Source: Oegoconia quadripuncta (Eukaryota; Arthropoda; Insecta; Lepidoptera; Autostichidae). From it: a stretch of 64,000 nt of DNA. Where the stretch lies: assembly GCA_949316235.1 (NCBI GenBank), contig OX438747.1, forward strand, positions 26,788,618 to 26,852,617, written 5' to 3'. The translations under genes were made by a program, and so were the position numbers. Below the pieces are notes generated by a model that saw only the letters and a list, made by a program, of their open reading frames with translations, ran no database searches and was not told the DNA's origin. Position 1 is the stretch's first letter; every line of letters starts with the position of its first letter. Below, piece after piece: positions 1 to 9,734 of the stretch.

Positions 1-750
1 ACTCATAATTACATATTGTACAGCGGTACGGCTTCTCACCAGTGTGCGTCAACAAGTGTTTTCTCATGTCATCCTTCCGGCTACATTTGTAATTGCATAT
101 TGTACAGTTGTACGGTTTCTCCCCAGTATGGGTTAGCAGGTGTCTGTTCAAACTTGTTTTCTGATTACATTTATATTTACAAGTTGTACAGCTATACGGT
201 TTGTCAGCAGCGTGCGTCATCAAGTGTCGATTCAGGTGGCTTTTTTGAGTGGTTCTGTACTTACAAGCTGTACACCTGTACGGTTTCTCGCCGGAATGGC
301 TCAGTAAGTGGTCTTGCAAGTTAGATTTGCAAGTGCTTTTGTAATCACAAGCGGCACATTTAAAGAAACCATCGCCAGTATCGATCATGTCGTGTTTCTT
401 TTCCATATGTTTTTCTAAGCACGCGCGCGAAACCGCTTCATATGTACACAGGTCGCAATAGAAACATATAGCATGCTTTAATTTGCTATGAAGCGCTATG
501 TGCTGGATTAAAGCTCTTTTAGTCTTAAATACCCTGCCACAATCATTGCAGATGCAACGATTGGAGTCAACACATGTAATATTGAAATCATTTCCCGAGG
601 CTTCGTTTGTAGTTACATTTGCAGTATCCACGATTACAGTTGTGGTCTCAGCTGCTGTTATAGCATTTTCGTCGACTTTATCAGACTTTGGTTTCGCTTG
701 TATCTTTTCAATTTTAGCTTCTAGCTTGCATTTTTTTGGTGTAAGGGCAT
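1..750 (-). CDS. ZnF-1 exon 3 with zinc-finger array (cut by window edge)
   Basis: The acceptor TATTTCAG precedes base 750. The open frame runs to base 1 without a stop. After a low-complexity Lys/Thr/Glu-rich leader come fingers starting at CNDC, CDLC, CAAC, CTAC, CTTC, CTIC and CTIC, most with [12 protein letters not shown] linkers. One linker reads AADKPY instead of TGEKPY. Confidence 0.88.
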
Positions 751-3700
751 CTGAAATAATAAATACAATAAATATATTTCGGACACATACACCAATTTAG
801 TCCTAAACACAAATATTTATACCAGATCAGTTTTTTTACCTTAAGGAAATAAACATTGTATACTAGCTTCCGCCCGCGGCTTCGCCTGCGCGGAATAACT
901 TTATCGCGGAAATTTGTTTATCCCGCGGTAACTACTCACTTTATTGGGATAAAAGTATCCTATAGTTCTCGAGGCGTAAGCTCAGCTTTGCATTTGTGTG
1001 AGTGACGTCAAGCTGCTAGCGGTACAAGAGGTGAAGTGCGGCATGTGCGCGGCAGGGAAGCGACGCGCAGCGGACACGCCGCGCCTCAGGCCGCGTTTAA
1101 ACAATGCGCGGGACGCGCTGCGCCACAAGCCGTATCTCTATCTGTGTGCACTCACACAAATGCAAAGCTGATCTTACGCCTCGAGAACTGTGTCCGGTAC
1201 GAGCAATCTAGAAGGGCACTGATGTGTGAACTTAAACTGAACGGATTTGATGTAGGAGTGTTTCACACTATTCTGTCCCTACCAAACTCAGAAAGAGCCA
1301 GGATGTTATTCAGTTTTGTGAACTCATCGGTGTCTCGTTAAGTGTAGCGATCAGTTAAAGGGTACGATGGGACTGCCATACAAAATTTGTAAATTTCCCT
1401 ATAAAAACTTTAGATTAAAAAAAAAACTTACTACTATTTAATTTAAGTTACTAACCAAAATATGGGTCTAATCCTGAATTAAATGATTTTTATTGTGGTT
1501 TCTCTTTTTGCAATGGAAAATCCAACTTTATACAGAGCATATCAGCCAATACACAGCTGAGCTGCCCATTCCTATGCCCATCAAACGACATTCTCTAATA
1601 TCTGCACTCCGGTCACACTCCAACAAAAAGTGTAACACGTCATCTGGTTTATCACAAACTGCACACAGTGGTGACGGTTCCCATCTTATGATAAAATTTA
1701 TTTGTTGGTCTGAGTCCTGAGCGCAGTCCAAAGTCCCCCTGGGTAGGCTGGCAGAGTTAAACCAAGGCGCCCATATAGGACCATTCTGGATGGTTCTGTA
1801 CCAAATACCCTTTAGTACTCCCATTTTTCAAGAGACCTCTTCTTTATTTCATATGTAAGTTCACAAGCCTAGGGTTTAGCGTTGGCACAAGAACTCTCAT
1901 ACAATAGTATTTAAACTTCAGATTAAAAAAAAAAATAGCAGCCACTTGTATTGTTAATATTAAACATTGTATTTACCTCCGCATTGTAAACTAGTCGACT
2001 GCAACACTTCCGGCCCTATAACCATTTCGTCTTTTACCTCGTGACCTGCATATAAATTGTTCAGAGCCTGAAAAGGGAATAAATTTTGTAAACCTGAAGT
2101 CTGTTCCATTTCAACTCGTTACTTCAAGTATTGAAAGAAAGTATTTATTTGGAATTGCCATAAAAGTATTACCTACAAAAGTACACAATACGTTTCTAAA
2201 TCCAAAAGTTCTCCACTCAGCATGTGTCACGTTGGAACAACCACGATGCTGGTATTCTGTGGAGCCAAAGGGCAGAATGGTGCCATGTGCACCATACATA
2301 AAATTGACACAATCCTCCAATCAACTACCCATAAAACTTAATATAATTTTAGTGCTTATTTATTTATTTACATAGAATCAACAGTTATTACAGAAATTAT
2401 ATTATAGTAAACTAATATCAAACTTATGCCAATTAGTGATTCTTATTATGTTACTCACAATAGTTATCGTTACAATTGAGTGGAAAACTTTTTAATTATA
2501 TTACAAGAAAATTGGTACTTTTACAATATTATTATATAGTTATCAAAAAATATTGTAATCAAATCAAATCAAAATATATTTGTTTCGTAGAATAAAAATT
2601 ATCACTTGAAAACGTCGCATTTTTTATCTTTTTATTAAAGTTTTTTGACATGATTGCTCATTCATAAAGCTGATTCCTCAAAGAAGAACGAGCAGGAAAC
2701 TCAAGGGTTGCTCTTTTAAATAAGTTTGGGTTACAATTATATTATATTGTATAATTAGACTGAATATCGCCGAGCGGTCTATGTCTATCAAATCAAATCA
2801 AATCAAATCACTTTTATTTCGGACAAATAAATCCATAGGTGTTAGTTACAAGTAATAAAGTAAAAAATAAAAAAAAATAAAAAATGTTGTGTTAGTAGGA
2901 CTATAACTAAAAAACACTAAAAATGCTAAAAATTTTATAATAGCCTTTAGTAAATAATGTCTGTTTTATGATGGTTTTGAATTTATTTAAAGGTAAATTT
3001 TGAATGTACATTCAGTGTACTAAGTATCGGGAATTTGTCAATAAAACAAAAAATACAAATTATTCATCTAAATTTATTTTATCGCCTTCAAAGTAGGCCC
3101 CATCGCTTGCAATACAACATCTCCACCGCTTCACCCAGTCTTCCATACATTTTTCATAGGCTATTTGCGGTATGGCCTTTAGCTCATTCAGCGAATTTTC
3201 TTTTATGGCTTCTATCGACTCAAAACGTTTTCCTCGAAGTGGTAATTTTAACTTGGGAAATAAAAAAAAGTCAGACGGAGCCATATCAGGTGAATACGGT
3301 GCTTGGTCGAGAACTTTTGTTGAATTTTTCGCTAAAAACTCTTTCACTATAATGGCTGTGTGTGATGGTGCATTATCATGGTGCAGCATCCATGAGTTGT
3401 GTTGCCACACATCTGGACGTTTTCGGCGGATACTCTCACGCAAACGCTTCATGACGCCTAAATAATATTCTTTATTCACTGTTTCTCCCTCTGGAAGGAA
3501 TTCTGAGTGAACCACACCACGGTAGTCAAAAAAAACTGTCAGCATCACCTTGATTTTGGAGCGACTTTGCCGCGGTTTTTTGGGTTTCGGCTCGTTTTCG
3601 AGACGCCATTCTGAAGACTGTTGGCTTGTTTGCATGTCGTACTCATAAACCCATGTCTCGTCGCCAGTTATTATACGTTTCATAAAGGTCGGATCCGTAG

Positions 3701-4732
3701 AAGCTCGGGAAACCATGTCTTCAGCGACATGCTTTCGCTGCGCTTTTTGAACAAAATTGAGCTCTTTTGGAACTAGTCGAGCGGCGACGCGTTTCATGCC
3801 TAAAATGTCAATGAGAATGTTGTGGACGGACTTAAAAGATATGTTCACCTCACTAGCCAACTCTCTCAGACTCATACGTCGATTTTCGAGCACTAGCTTC
3901 TTGATTCTGTCGATGTTTTCTTTGGTCGTAGCGGTTGAAGGTCTACCAGAACGAGGCAAGTCTACTACTACTTCTCGGCCTTCTTTAAAAGCCTTATACC
4001 ATTCATAAGCCCTTGTTTTCGATATACACGATTCGCCGTAGGTATTTCGCAACATTTTTAGTGATTCACCACATGAAATATCATTTGAAACACAAAATTT
4101 AAGGCACACTCTTTGTTCAACAATATTTTCCATTGTAAAAATCGCCGAGGACTCAAAACTATGACCAACAAAAAGTGTAGTTTAAAACAAATTAAATGAC
4201 AGATCCCGCTCAAATTTTGCGCGCTAAATCAGTACAGTGCTACCAACATGCAGTAAAAAAATTAGAACGACCTCTTTTACGCGGGTCTTTTTATTGACAT
4301 ATTCCCGATACTTTTTACACAGAGTAGTATTATAAAAGCATATACATTCCCCTTTAAATGACTTAGTGACTGTAAACGGCTGACATGAACATCAAGTTTA
4401 TTTATATATCTGGTATTAACATTATGTATATCACTATTTTTCTTAAACGATTCTAGATTTTTCTTACATACATTAAGTTTTCGTAAACAGATTGCGATGC
4501 TAATGTTAATATATTAATTTCTTTCAATATAGTCATAATATTACAATATAGTAAGTAAATAGGCCTATAAATATGTAAATAAACTTCATATATTGTAATT
4601 ATAAATACTTACATCTACAGAACTATTTTCCTTCACATACAAATTATTGTCGCATTCAGATTTATTCAAGTCTTCAATCTTTATTAACATTTCCTTACTA
4701 TCTTCATCAGGTTCCCATTTTATTTCATCCAT
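1..4732 (-). CDS. ZnF-1: C2H2 zinc-finger protein gene, 3' end outside window
   Basis: This is a predicted three-exon gene: 4732-4613, 2067-1977 and 750 running off the window. The phases agree (0 after exon 1, 1 after exon 2). Exon 1 opens MDEIKWEPDEDS and is acidic. Exon 2 begins ALNNLYAGHEVKDEM. Exon 3 has a lysine-rich linker, two divergent fingers (CNDC, CDLC) and then fingers of the TGEKPY-linker type. Seven fingers start before the edge; the last is cut after CTICNY. The likely role is sequence-specific nuclear DNA binding; the target is unknown. It is a clear paralogue of ZnF-2 (15758-27974) in exon count, phases, linker and finger order, so the pair arose by tandem duplication. A mariner sits in intron 1 and LINE/MITE debris in intron 2. 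Confidence 0.85.
840..963 (-). repeat. Lepidopteran dispersed repeat end (GCGGGCGGAAGCTAGT type)
   Basis: This stretch in ZnF-1 intron 2 carries the phrase 'cttccgcccgcggcttcgcc' followed by 'tttatcccgcgg' and 'ggataaaagtatcctat'. I recognise it as a very common lepidopteran interspersed repeat. Related pieces lie at 57885-57965 and near 58670-58710 in the MCC introns. Confidence 0.55.
964..1189. mobile_element. MITE with about 40-bp TIRs and GC-rich core
   Basis: Left end 'agttctcgaggcgtaagc' and right end 'cttacgcctcgagaact' are reverse complements, and the match continues inward through 'cagctttgcatttgtgtgagtg'. The 226-bp element has a GC-rich core, no coding capacity and no clear target-site duplication. 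It abuts a LINE fragment on its right. Confidence 0.7.
1196..1341 (+). pseudogene. LINE ORF2 C-terminal fragment
   Basis: The frame encodes RYEQSRRALMCELKLNGFD, followed by an SLPNSERARML-like stretch, then a stop. It resembles the extreme C-terminus of a Jockey/R1-type non-LTR polyprotein. A similar peptide ([16 protein letters not shown]) occurs at 50092-50319. It is a 5'-truncated relic. Confidence 0.5.
1528..1824 (-). pseudogene. LINE ORF2 C-terminal zinc-knuckle fragment
   Basis: This 98-codon frame contains PLCAVCDKPDDVLHFLLEC. The CxxC-x8-H-x4-C knuckle is typical of the C-terminus of Jockey/R1-like LINE polyproteins. It ends shortly after and has no RT domain, so it is a fragment in ZnF-1 intron 2. 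Confidence 0.6.
1977..2067 (-). CDS. ZnF-1 exon 2
   Basis: The exon is 91 nt, with acceptor TTTTCAG and donor GTAAAT. It encodes ALNNLYAGHEVKDEM, then [11 protein letters not shown]. It is nearly the same peptide as ZnF-2 exon 2 at 26412-26496, which supports both calls. It ends in phase 1 and joins exon 3 to form a GAT (Asp) codon. Confidence 0.82.
2560..3010 (+). repeat. LINE 3' UTR remnant with inserted TCAAA microsatellite
   Basis: The blocks 'acgagcaggaaactcaaggg' and 'gaatatcgccgagcggtcta' recur at 58000-58310. In the first copy an extra piece of about 140 bp (2788-2930), beginning with a (TCAAA)n run, splits the repeat. There is no coding capacity. It lies just left of the mariner in intron 1 of ZnF-1. 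Confidence 0.6.
3027..4308 (-). mobile_element. Full-length mariner transposon
   Basis: The terminal inverted repeats are 'tcgggaatttgtcaataaa' at 3027 and its complement 'tttattgacatattcccga' ending at 4308, with one mismatch. Both are flanked by TA (3025-3026 and 4309-4310), the usual Tc1/mariner target duplication. The element is about 1.28 kb with one intact transposase frame. The insertion lies in ZnF-1 intron 1, in the same transcriptional direction as the host gene. Confidence 0.9.
3060..4133 (-). CDS. Mariner transposase
   Basis: This 357-residue frame is uninterrupted and of the usual mariner length. The N-terminal half is a paired helix-turn-helix region (KTRAYEWYKAFKEGR; RSGRPSTAT; MSLRELASEVNISFKSVHNI). 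The catalytic core has ITGDETWVYEYD (first Asp), HHDNAPSHTA (second Asp) and YSPDMAPSDFF (third Asp). I count 34 residues between the second and third Asp, the D34D signature of mariner. The WVKRWRCCIASDGAYFEGD end is also typical. It would bind the TIRs and cut and paste at TA sites. No stop or frameshift was seen, so it may be recent and possibly active. Confidence 0.95.
   Translation of the reverse strand: MENIVEQRVCLKFCVSNDISCGESLKMLRNTYGESCISKTRAYEWYKAFKEGREVVVDLPRSGRPSTATTKENIDRIKKLVLENRRMSLRELASEVNISFKSVHNILIDILGMKRVAARLVPKELNFVQKAQRKHVAEDMVSRASTDPTFMKRIITGDETWVYEYDMQTSQQSSEWRLENEPKPKKPRQSRSKIKVMLTVFFDYRGVVHSEFLPEGETVNKEYYLGVMKRLRESIRRKRPDVWQHNSWMLHHDNAPSHTAIIVKEFLAKNSTKVLDQAPYSPDMAPSDFFLFPKLKLPLRGKRFESIEAIKENSLNELKAIPQIAYEKCMEDWVKRWRCCIASDGAYFEGDKINLDE
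4613..4732 (-). CDS. ZnF-1 exon 1 (start codon exon)
   Basis: The exon has 40 codons, from the ATG at 4732 to a GTAAGT donor next to 4613. It encodes an acidic segment (MDEIKWEPDEDSKEML...). The start is supported by alignment with the first exon of ZnF-2 at 27974, which also has exactly 40 codons and the same phase 0 donor. Confidence 0.8.
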
Positions 4733-5411
4733 TGTGCTTTGCAGACAAATTCTTACTTTTTACAATGTGTGGTTAGGCAGATGGAGCTCTATTTCTCTCT
4801 GTAATTAAATTAACATTAGTTTTAAGAGTGCCTGACCTCAATCACACTACAGAGGCAGATGGAAACAATGTCATGTGGGATCCTGCACTAAAAATAGGCT
4901 GCCTTTCTGAATCTAAATCGTATTCCAATACGGAAATTCGTATCGTAATTACTTTAACCCCTAATGTTAGAATAATTAATAACAGAACTTACCGAATGGA
5001 AGATTATCTGCAGCTATATGTATATTATTGATTATGCTATGAAACACTCGAAACACTGTCTAAGATGTCGTCAATTGGAAATATCTTACCAATCTGTTAG
5101 TGTTGATAGTAATTGAATAATAGTTACCAGGTTACACTATGCTGATTGTTCCACGTAATTCTTAAATACGCCTTTCTCTATACTTAACTAATCGCCGATA
5201 ATTTAATCAGCCATTATTTACTCATTAATTAGTGATGTGTACGTAATCAACTAAGCACAGATTAATTAGTTTAAGCATGTAGTGCGTACGTAATTTTCCC
5301 TCTACTTCGTGTAGGTATGTAATTATTCAGAAATCCAAAGAGGATGTAATCCAAAATTCTTGAGTAGATAAACAAACCTCCGAATTAAATTCCGTAAGAT
5401 CGCCGTAGGTA
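4733..5411. other. No recognised feature
   Basis: AT-rich DNA upstream of ZnF-1. It should include that gene's promoter, but I see no convincing core promoter element and no coding region. Confidence 0.4.
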
Positions 5412-5450
5412 CAGTCCGTCCAGATTGACTTGTCCTAAATGGTCAAAGAG

Positions 5451-5850
5451 TTTTTTTTTTTTTTTTTGTTTCATTCTCTCCTTTAGGAGAAGGCAAAGGG
5501 ATCTAGCCCATAACAGCCATGTCTTATTTCTCTTATTTCTTCAGTTTGTAAGTCAGTCTCAGTCAAAACAAGTAATTCGTCGTATACTTGGCGTATACAG
5601 AGTCTAGTCACGGTCAAGTCATTCTTCAGTAAAGTGGCAGAATGCTTTACAAAAGATTTTGGCGGCTTCTTGTGGGAACCCGAAAGCTCCGTTACGCATT
5701 TTAATTTACACTTCCCTTCACTTGTACACTATCACGAACATTTGCTGCACAATATTCTGCCATTATTAAGCTTCAAAAGTCAGAATGCACAAATTATAAG
5801 ACTTATAAAGAAAAATGCTACTTCACTCGCCGAGTTCCCGCCAAAAAGCC
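5451..5850 (-). mobile_element. Poly(A) retroposon, family R, copy 1
   Basis: Read on the minus strand it starts GGCTTTTTGGCGGGAA and ends with a poly(A) run (T tract at 5451). It is flanked by the perfect duplication 'tggtcaaagag' (5440-5450 and 5851-5861). Long target duplications plus an A tail indicate LINE-assisted retroposition. At least eleven more copies are scattered through the window. There is no tRNA A/B box, so it is not a standard tRNA SINE. Confidence 0.75.
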
Positions 5851-5874
5851 TGGTCAAAGAGTACTATAATACAT

Positions 5875-5877
<3 letters not shown>

Positions 5878-5907
<30 letters not shown>

Positions 5908-6091
5908 TGGACTCTGGTTTAGACCATTGGTCCATTCCATTTTATACAGAAATGATATATTATGAAGATATGAAAGGAAAAAGCACAAGATAGGTCCTTT
6001 TCCTTCCATGTACAAAAAACTTAAAAGAGATAATTATACCTACGATAGAATATATACAAAACTAAATTTTACCTACAGAATTAAGGAACTC
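5878..6091 (-). mobile_element. Second nested poly(T)-ended retroposon
   Basis: About 29 T residues follow 'actataatacatgt', and the same 14 bp recur at the far side (about 6093-6106), giving a target duplication around a 215-bp insert. The body ('attggactctggtttagacc...') is non-coding and unrelated to family R. Confidence 0.6.
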
Positions 6092-6589
6092 AAATACTAT
6101 AATACATGTATTTGGTAAACAAATATGGCGTACTATCAACCAGAGACAATTTATAGGGTTGGGGTATCACCGAACCAATGATGGTGAATGAGTACGAAAA
6201 TGAAGTGAACTTGATCATCTAATTCAATTAATCATTTAATTTGATTAATCATCGTCATTTCAGCGCACAGAAGTCTACTGTTGGACATAGGCCTCCCCCA
6301 CAAATAGAACAATATATAACCGAAATAAAAAAAATATTAACAAGCTTATTAAATCAATCAAAAATAAGAAATTCGTGGCAGTTTTCGTTGAAATTCACAT
6401 TCCATGTGTTTCTTATATAATTCAAGACATCTATACACAGTGTACATGGCGTGATTTATACGGCAAGTCGTGTTTTTGTTACGAGTGTGGTTTGTTTACC
6501 AAATAAGACAAGTCAATCTGGACGGACTTTAGGCACCTATATGAAAAGTACGTACCTACCTACTCAATGATAAACGTCAAACAAACAGG

Positions 6590-6946
6590 CAAAAGGATCT
6601 AGCCCATAACAGCCATGTCTTATTTATCTTATTTCTTCAGTTTGTAAGTCAGTCTCAGTCAAAACCAGTAATTCGTCGTATACTTGGCGTATACAGAATC
6701 TAGTCACGGTCAAGTCATTCTTCAGTAAAGTGGCAGAATGCTTTACAAAAGATTTTGGCGTCTTCTTGTGGGAACCCGAAAGCTCCGTTACGCACTTTAA
6801 TTTACACTTCCCTTCACTTGTACACCATCACTAACGTTTGCTGCACAATATTCTGCCATTATTAAGCTTCAAAAGTCAGAATGCACAAATTATAAGAATT
6901 ATAAAGAAAAATTCAACTTCACTCACCGAGTTCCCGCCAAAAAGCC
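6590..6946 (-). mobile_element. Family R retroposon, 3'-truncated copy
   Basis: This matches family R from the 'gatctagcccataacagcc' block to the 'cgccaaaaagcc' end and lacks the poly(A) tail. It ends with 'ccgccaaaaagccc'. No clear target duplication was seen. Confidence 0.7.
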
Positions 6947-7930
6947 CTTTACTCGTAACATTTTTCTGATTTTTAGTATTAGAGCTGTAGCTGTGTTCAT
7001 TCATTATATCCATAGACAATATATTCCCGTAGCTGTTACTTTTCACAGATTGCAAATACACCCAGAAGATTATCTATAAATGTTTTCAGCACAGCAGGTA
7101 TTTTCGCAGAGATGACAGGTGCGCCGCGATACTTGACGGAGATATTTGCACGTGCGAAAGAAGACAGAGGTTAATATTTTTTCCCGAAAACACTGAATAT
7201 ACCTGACTCTCAATGTTTGGCCGCTAATCTGACACAAATCCACCGCAATGGACCTGCGTGGTAGATTATGGCACATACCCTCTCCCAGTGCGAGGAGGAT
7301 GGTGCCCAAATATTAGGGCCGAATAAGGCTGTTGATGATAAACCGTTACAGATTGGCCAAATAGTAGCGAAAAAATTACGAGCTTGGCAACACATGAGCA
7401 CCTTTTCACAAAAAAACTCGCATCAAGGAAAAACACCACTGGTCTGAGCAAAAACATCACTGGTCTAAGCAAAAACATTACTATATTACAGTTGTATATA
7501 AGTACTCTCTTCGTTGGTGTAGTTACAAAGAATCGGCATGAGCAAAAATTCAGTGATTACCGACGGCCCTCTATCTGATACAAATGACGGCGGCGGCGGC
7601 GGCACCCCAATGCCTCTACTTCCAGCGTAGATCTTCAATGCCTTATTTGAATAATAAGGCTTTCAGCTAACTGAACAATCTATAGAAAATAAATCCTACA
7701 CTCATCATAATTAACCCTCCTGTATTACTGCTCGGAAATTATGACATCCCAGCCCCATTAATTTAGATGACATACGTCGTATGCCGTCACAACTTGATTC
7801 CAAAAACCGGTCGGACTTCCGTACCTGCCCATCACAATATGCGGACTAAGAAAGGGGGTTGATAAATAATTTTCAACAGAATGTACCTACATTTTATAAG
7901 CTTTTATCCGTATTGTGACTGTCCAATTTA
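6947..7930. other. Intergenic stretch, no gene recognised
   Basis: It holds a short three-unit tandem repeat of about 21 bp ('aaaaacatcactggtctaag') near 7420-7490 and a scrap resembling a lepidopteran LINE/SINE tail near 7250-7310. The short open frames here overlap each other and show no domain. Confidence 0.4.
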
Positions 7931-8056
7931 GGTCCGTATTTCAGAGTGTTGTCCAAGCGTAGATCTGCGATTGAGCATAGTTAGAAAGATATGCCGCTAT
8001 TACATAAAGCCCTTTTTAACTGTCCTCAAGCGGTGAGTAACATTCTGAAATGGGCG
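7931..8056. mobile_element. MITE-H solo copy (TTA target site)
   Basis: The 126-bp element has inverted ends ('ggtccgtatttcagagtgtt' and 'cattctgaaatgggcg') and is flanked by TTA on both sides (7928-7930, 8057-8059). A 3-bp TWA duplication is characteristic of PIF/Harbinger. The ends and the 'ctcaagcg...agatct' core match the much larger, internally amplified copy at 41473-42330. Confidence 0.65.
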
Positions 8057-8152
8057 TTAGTATTGTCCCATGGTATGTAATAGTTTCAAAGTTGGCAACA
8101 CTTAACTTACTTCGAAAATAGTGTAAAAAACTTGTTAACTTGGATCGTGTGT

Positions 8153-8378
8153 CTACTCCATGGACTTATTAATTAAACAGGACTGAGTACTCGCCGCTGA
8201 AAAACGAGCCGAGCAGGATGTGTAACGTAGAGGCCGTTTGTCTCTGTCTAACAGGGTGACCACAATATATTTGTTACTTGGGACAAATGTTGTAATAAAA
8301 TATTTGTCAAAAAACTTTGGCGTTTTGACATTTGCCGGCGTGAGCCATTTATTTCGCATTTCTTCATTTTTTGGGAAA
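8153..8378 (-). pseudogene. THAP-domain exon 2, followed by degraded or read-through frame
   Basis: An acceptor TTATTGCAG precedes 8378. The frame continues FPKNEEMRNKWLTPANVK, the typical THAP 'FPKD..RKKW' block. The later C...H ligands (CSEHF-type motif) are not visible before the stop at 8153. The frame reaches into the element's terminal repeat, so the transposase body has been deleted or lies in exons I cannot recognise. Confidence 0.5.
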
Positions 8379-9049
8379 CTGCAATAATAGCACAACAGTC
8401 AGGACCCTAATCAATCACACATATTTGACATATTTCGACTCATTTCAAGAATTCATGGGCATCCTACTTCTTTGATTTACAAAAATATTATTTTTAGCTT
8501 ACCTGTGGAAAGATATGTTGCAACCACCATAGGATTCACTTGGGCAAGTATAAACGCAACACTTTTTCACCATTTTACTCCTTTTACTTGTTATAATATA
8601 ACAAATACTTTAAAAAACTTTTAATGCAAAGAAAATTCAAAATCACACCGAACCATCACCGAACCGCCATGACATGACATGCTTTTCAGGGTTACCATAA
8701 AAATAACAAAATCGAAATAAAAATGTATGTTTTCTGTTTGATTTAAGAATATATGAAAAGAAATTAATGCGAATGTTATTTGTTTATTTATAATTGTTAA
8801 AATAACATAAAAATATAAGTGTTTCAATGGAATTTTTGAGTAGCCAAAACTGTTGATCATAATCATTTTTTTTGCTGGCAAGATGTAAGAACGAGACACA
8901 CGGCCTCCGTTATTTTTATCTCTCTCGGCTCGGATTTGCCTTTGTGTATGGTGCATCCAATTTAATACCTTATTGCGTTGACATAGTGATCATTTTCCTA
9001 AATGATTCTTTTGATAGTTATCAGTCCTGTTTAAATAATAAGTCCATGG
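8158..9049 (-). mobile_element. TIR transposon carrying a THAP-domain coding region
   Basis: The ends are near-perfect inverted repeats ('ccatggacttattaattaaa' at 8158, its complement ending at 9049). A weaker inverted match runs further in, through blocks reading 'gccgagcagg...gaggccgt'. The flanks repeat TCTACT (8152-8157, 9050-9055). The 892-bp interior encodes a split THAP domain on the minus strand. A THAP DNA-binding domain at the N-terminus is a hallmark of P-element-type transposases, so this may be an internally deleted P-like element. The 6-bp duplication is shorter than the 8 bp usual for P. Confidence 0.55.
8503..8573 (-). CDS. THAP-domain exon 1
   Basis: It begins MVKKCCVYTCPSESYGG and ends at a GTAAGC donor in phase 2. 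The early Cys pair (C-x3-C) and the SFH before the junction fit the first half of a C2CH THAP zinc finger. It lies inside the TIR element at 8158-9049. The start is the first ATG in the frame and sits at the expected THAP N-terminus. Confidence 0.6.
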
Positions 9050-9262
9050 TCTACTCTAACGAAAATAGCTTCGGACTTTTTCTTTTGCAGTTAACGTGTC
9101 AATTATAAACCAATCGTCATTATTTTACTTTTGTTGTATATAGTTGGACATCAGAAGTTGGTACGGGACGCAAAGAACGTCTGAAGTTATGAAAATAAAG
9201 AATTCTCAGCAAAAAAAAAATCCGAAGTTACGGCCTTCCGAAGGTATTTTCGTTAGAGTAGA
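9050..9262. mobile_element. MITE with 26-bp TIRs
   Basis: 'tctactctaacgaaaatagc' at 9050 is matched inverted at 9237-9262 with one mismatch over 26 bp. The 213-bp body is non-coding. The THAP element to its left inserted exactly at this MITE's first six bases (TCTACT), which became that element's target duplication. Confidence 0.6.
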
Positions 9263-9347
9263 TTTCTGATTCGGCTGTTTTCATTATGGCGTTTTTTCCG
9301 TTTTCCTATAATATTATCTTACTTTAATTGTCGTTACCACATTTGCT

Positions 9348-9509
9348 TACGGTACGAATTGCTGCTGAAAGCTGCTCAACCCTGGCTTCCAACCCATACA
9401 ACCTCCCAGGAGAAATATAACATAGGCGATCTCGAAGTAAGTCCAAGTGGCCTGCAAAGATACCTTCCACCTCTTTGTGGAGATCTTCGGTGGACGGCTC
9501 AAGCACCCT
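9348..9509 (-). pseudogene. Orphan exon resembling dynactin subunit 2 (p50/dynamitin)
   Basis: A frame of about 54 codons is bounded by an acceptor-like CTCACCAG and a donor-like GTAAGC. It reads VLEPSTEDLHKEVEGIF, then LLRDRLCYISPGRLYGLEAR and VEQLSAAIRT. The pattern 'L..R...L.P..L..LEARV.QL' resembles the mid/C-terminal helical part of dynamitin as I remember it. No neighbouring exons of such a gene were found, so it is either a relic of a duplicated gene or one exon of a gene with very long introns. Confidence 0.35.
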
Positions 9510-9734
9510 GGTGAGTCGCCTTTATCCAAGCAATTCGTTTCGTCAAATTAAAACTCTGCCCTTTTTGAGAGCATACAATCCACTTAACCATCAACAGTGA
9601 CAATAATCTGTAATATTTTTGAATGACCTACCCAACGACACCCCACACGATAGGGTATAAAAATAAATTCATCCCCATTCATTTTACGTGCAAAAAAATC
9701 ATTTTCAAGATTTTATATTACCACTTTGTTTTTT

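Larger units (their letters stand above)
5412..6531. mobile_element. TIR element split by nested retroposons
   Basis: 'agtccgtccagattgacttg' at the left recurs inverted at the right end ('caagtcaatctggacggact'), giving TIRs of about 24 bp. The interior is non-coding and has been interrupted twice, at 5451-5850 and 5878-6091, each time by a poly(T)-ended insert with its own target duplication. The original element would be only about 480 bp, a MITE size. Confidence 0.6.

Noticed and set aside
2111..2320. 69-codon minus ORF (MEDCVNFMYGAHGTIL...)
   Set aside because: No domain, no splice sites, no duplicate in ZnF-2; it sits in an intron. Left unannotated.
5634..5993. 119-codon plus ORF ([17 protein letters not shown]...)
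   Set aside because: It runs through a family R retroposon and a poly(T) tract (poly-Phe).
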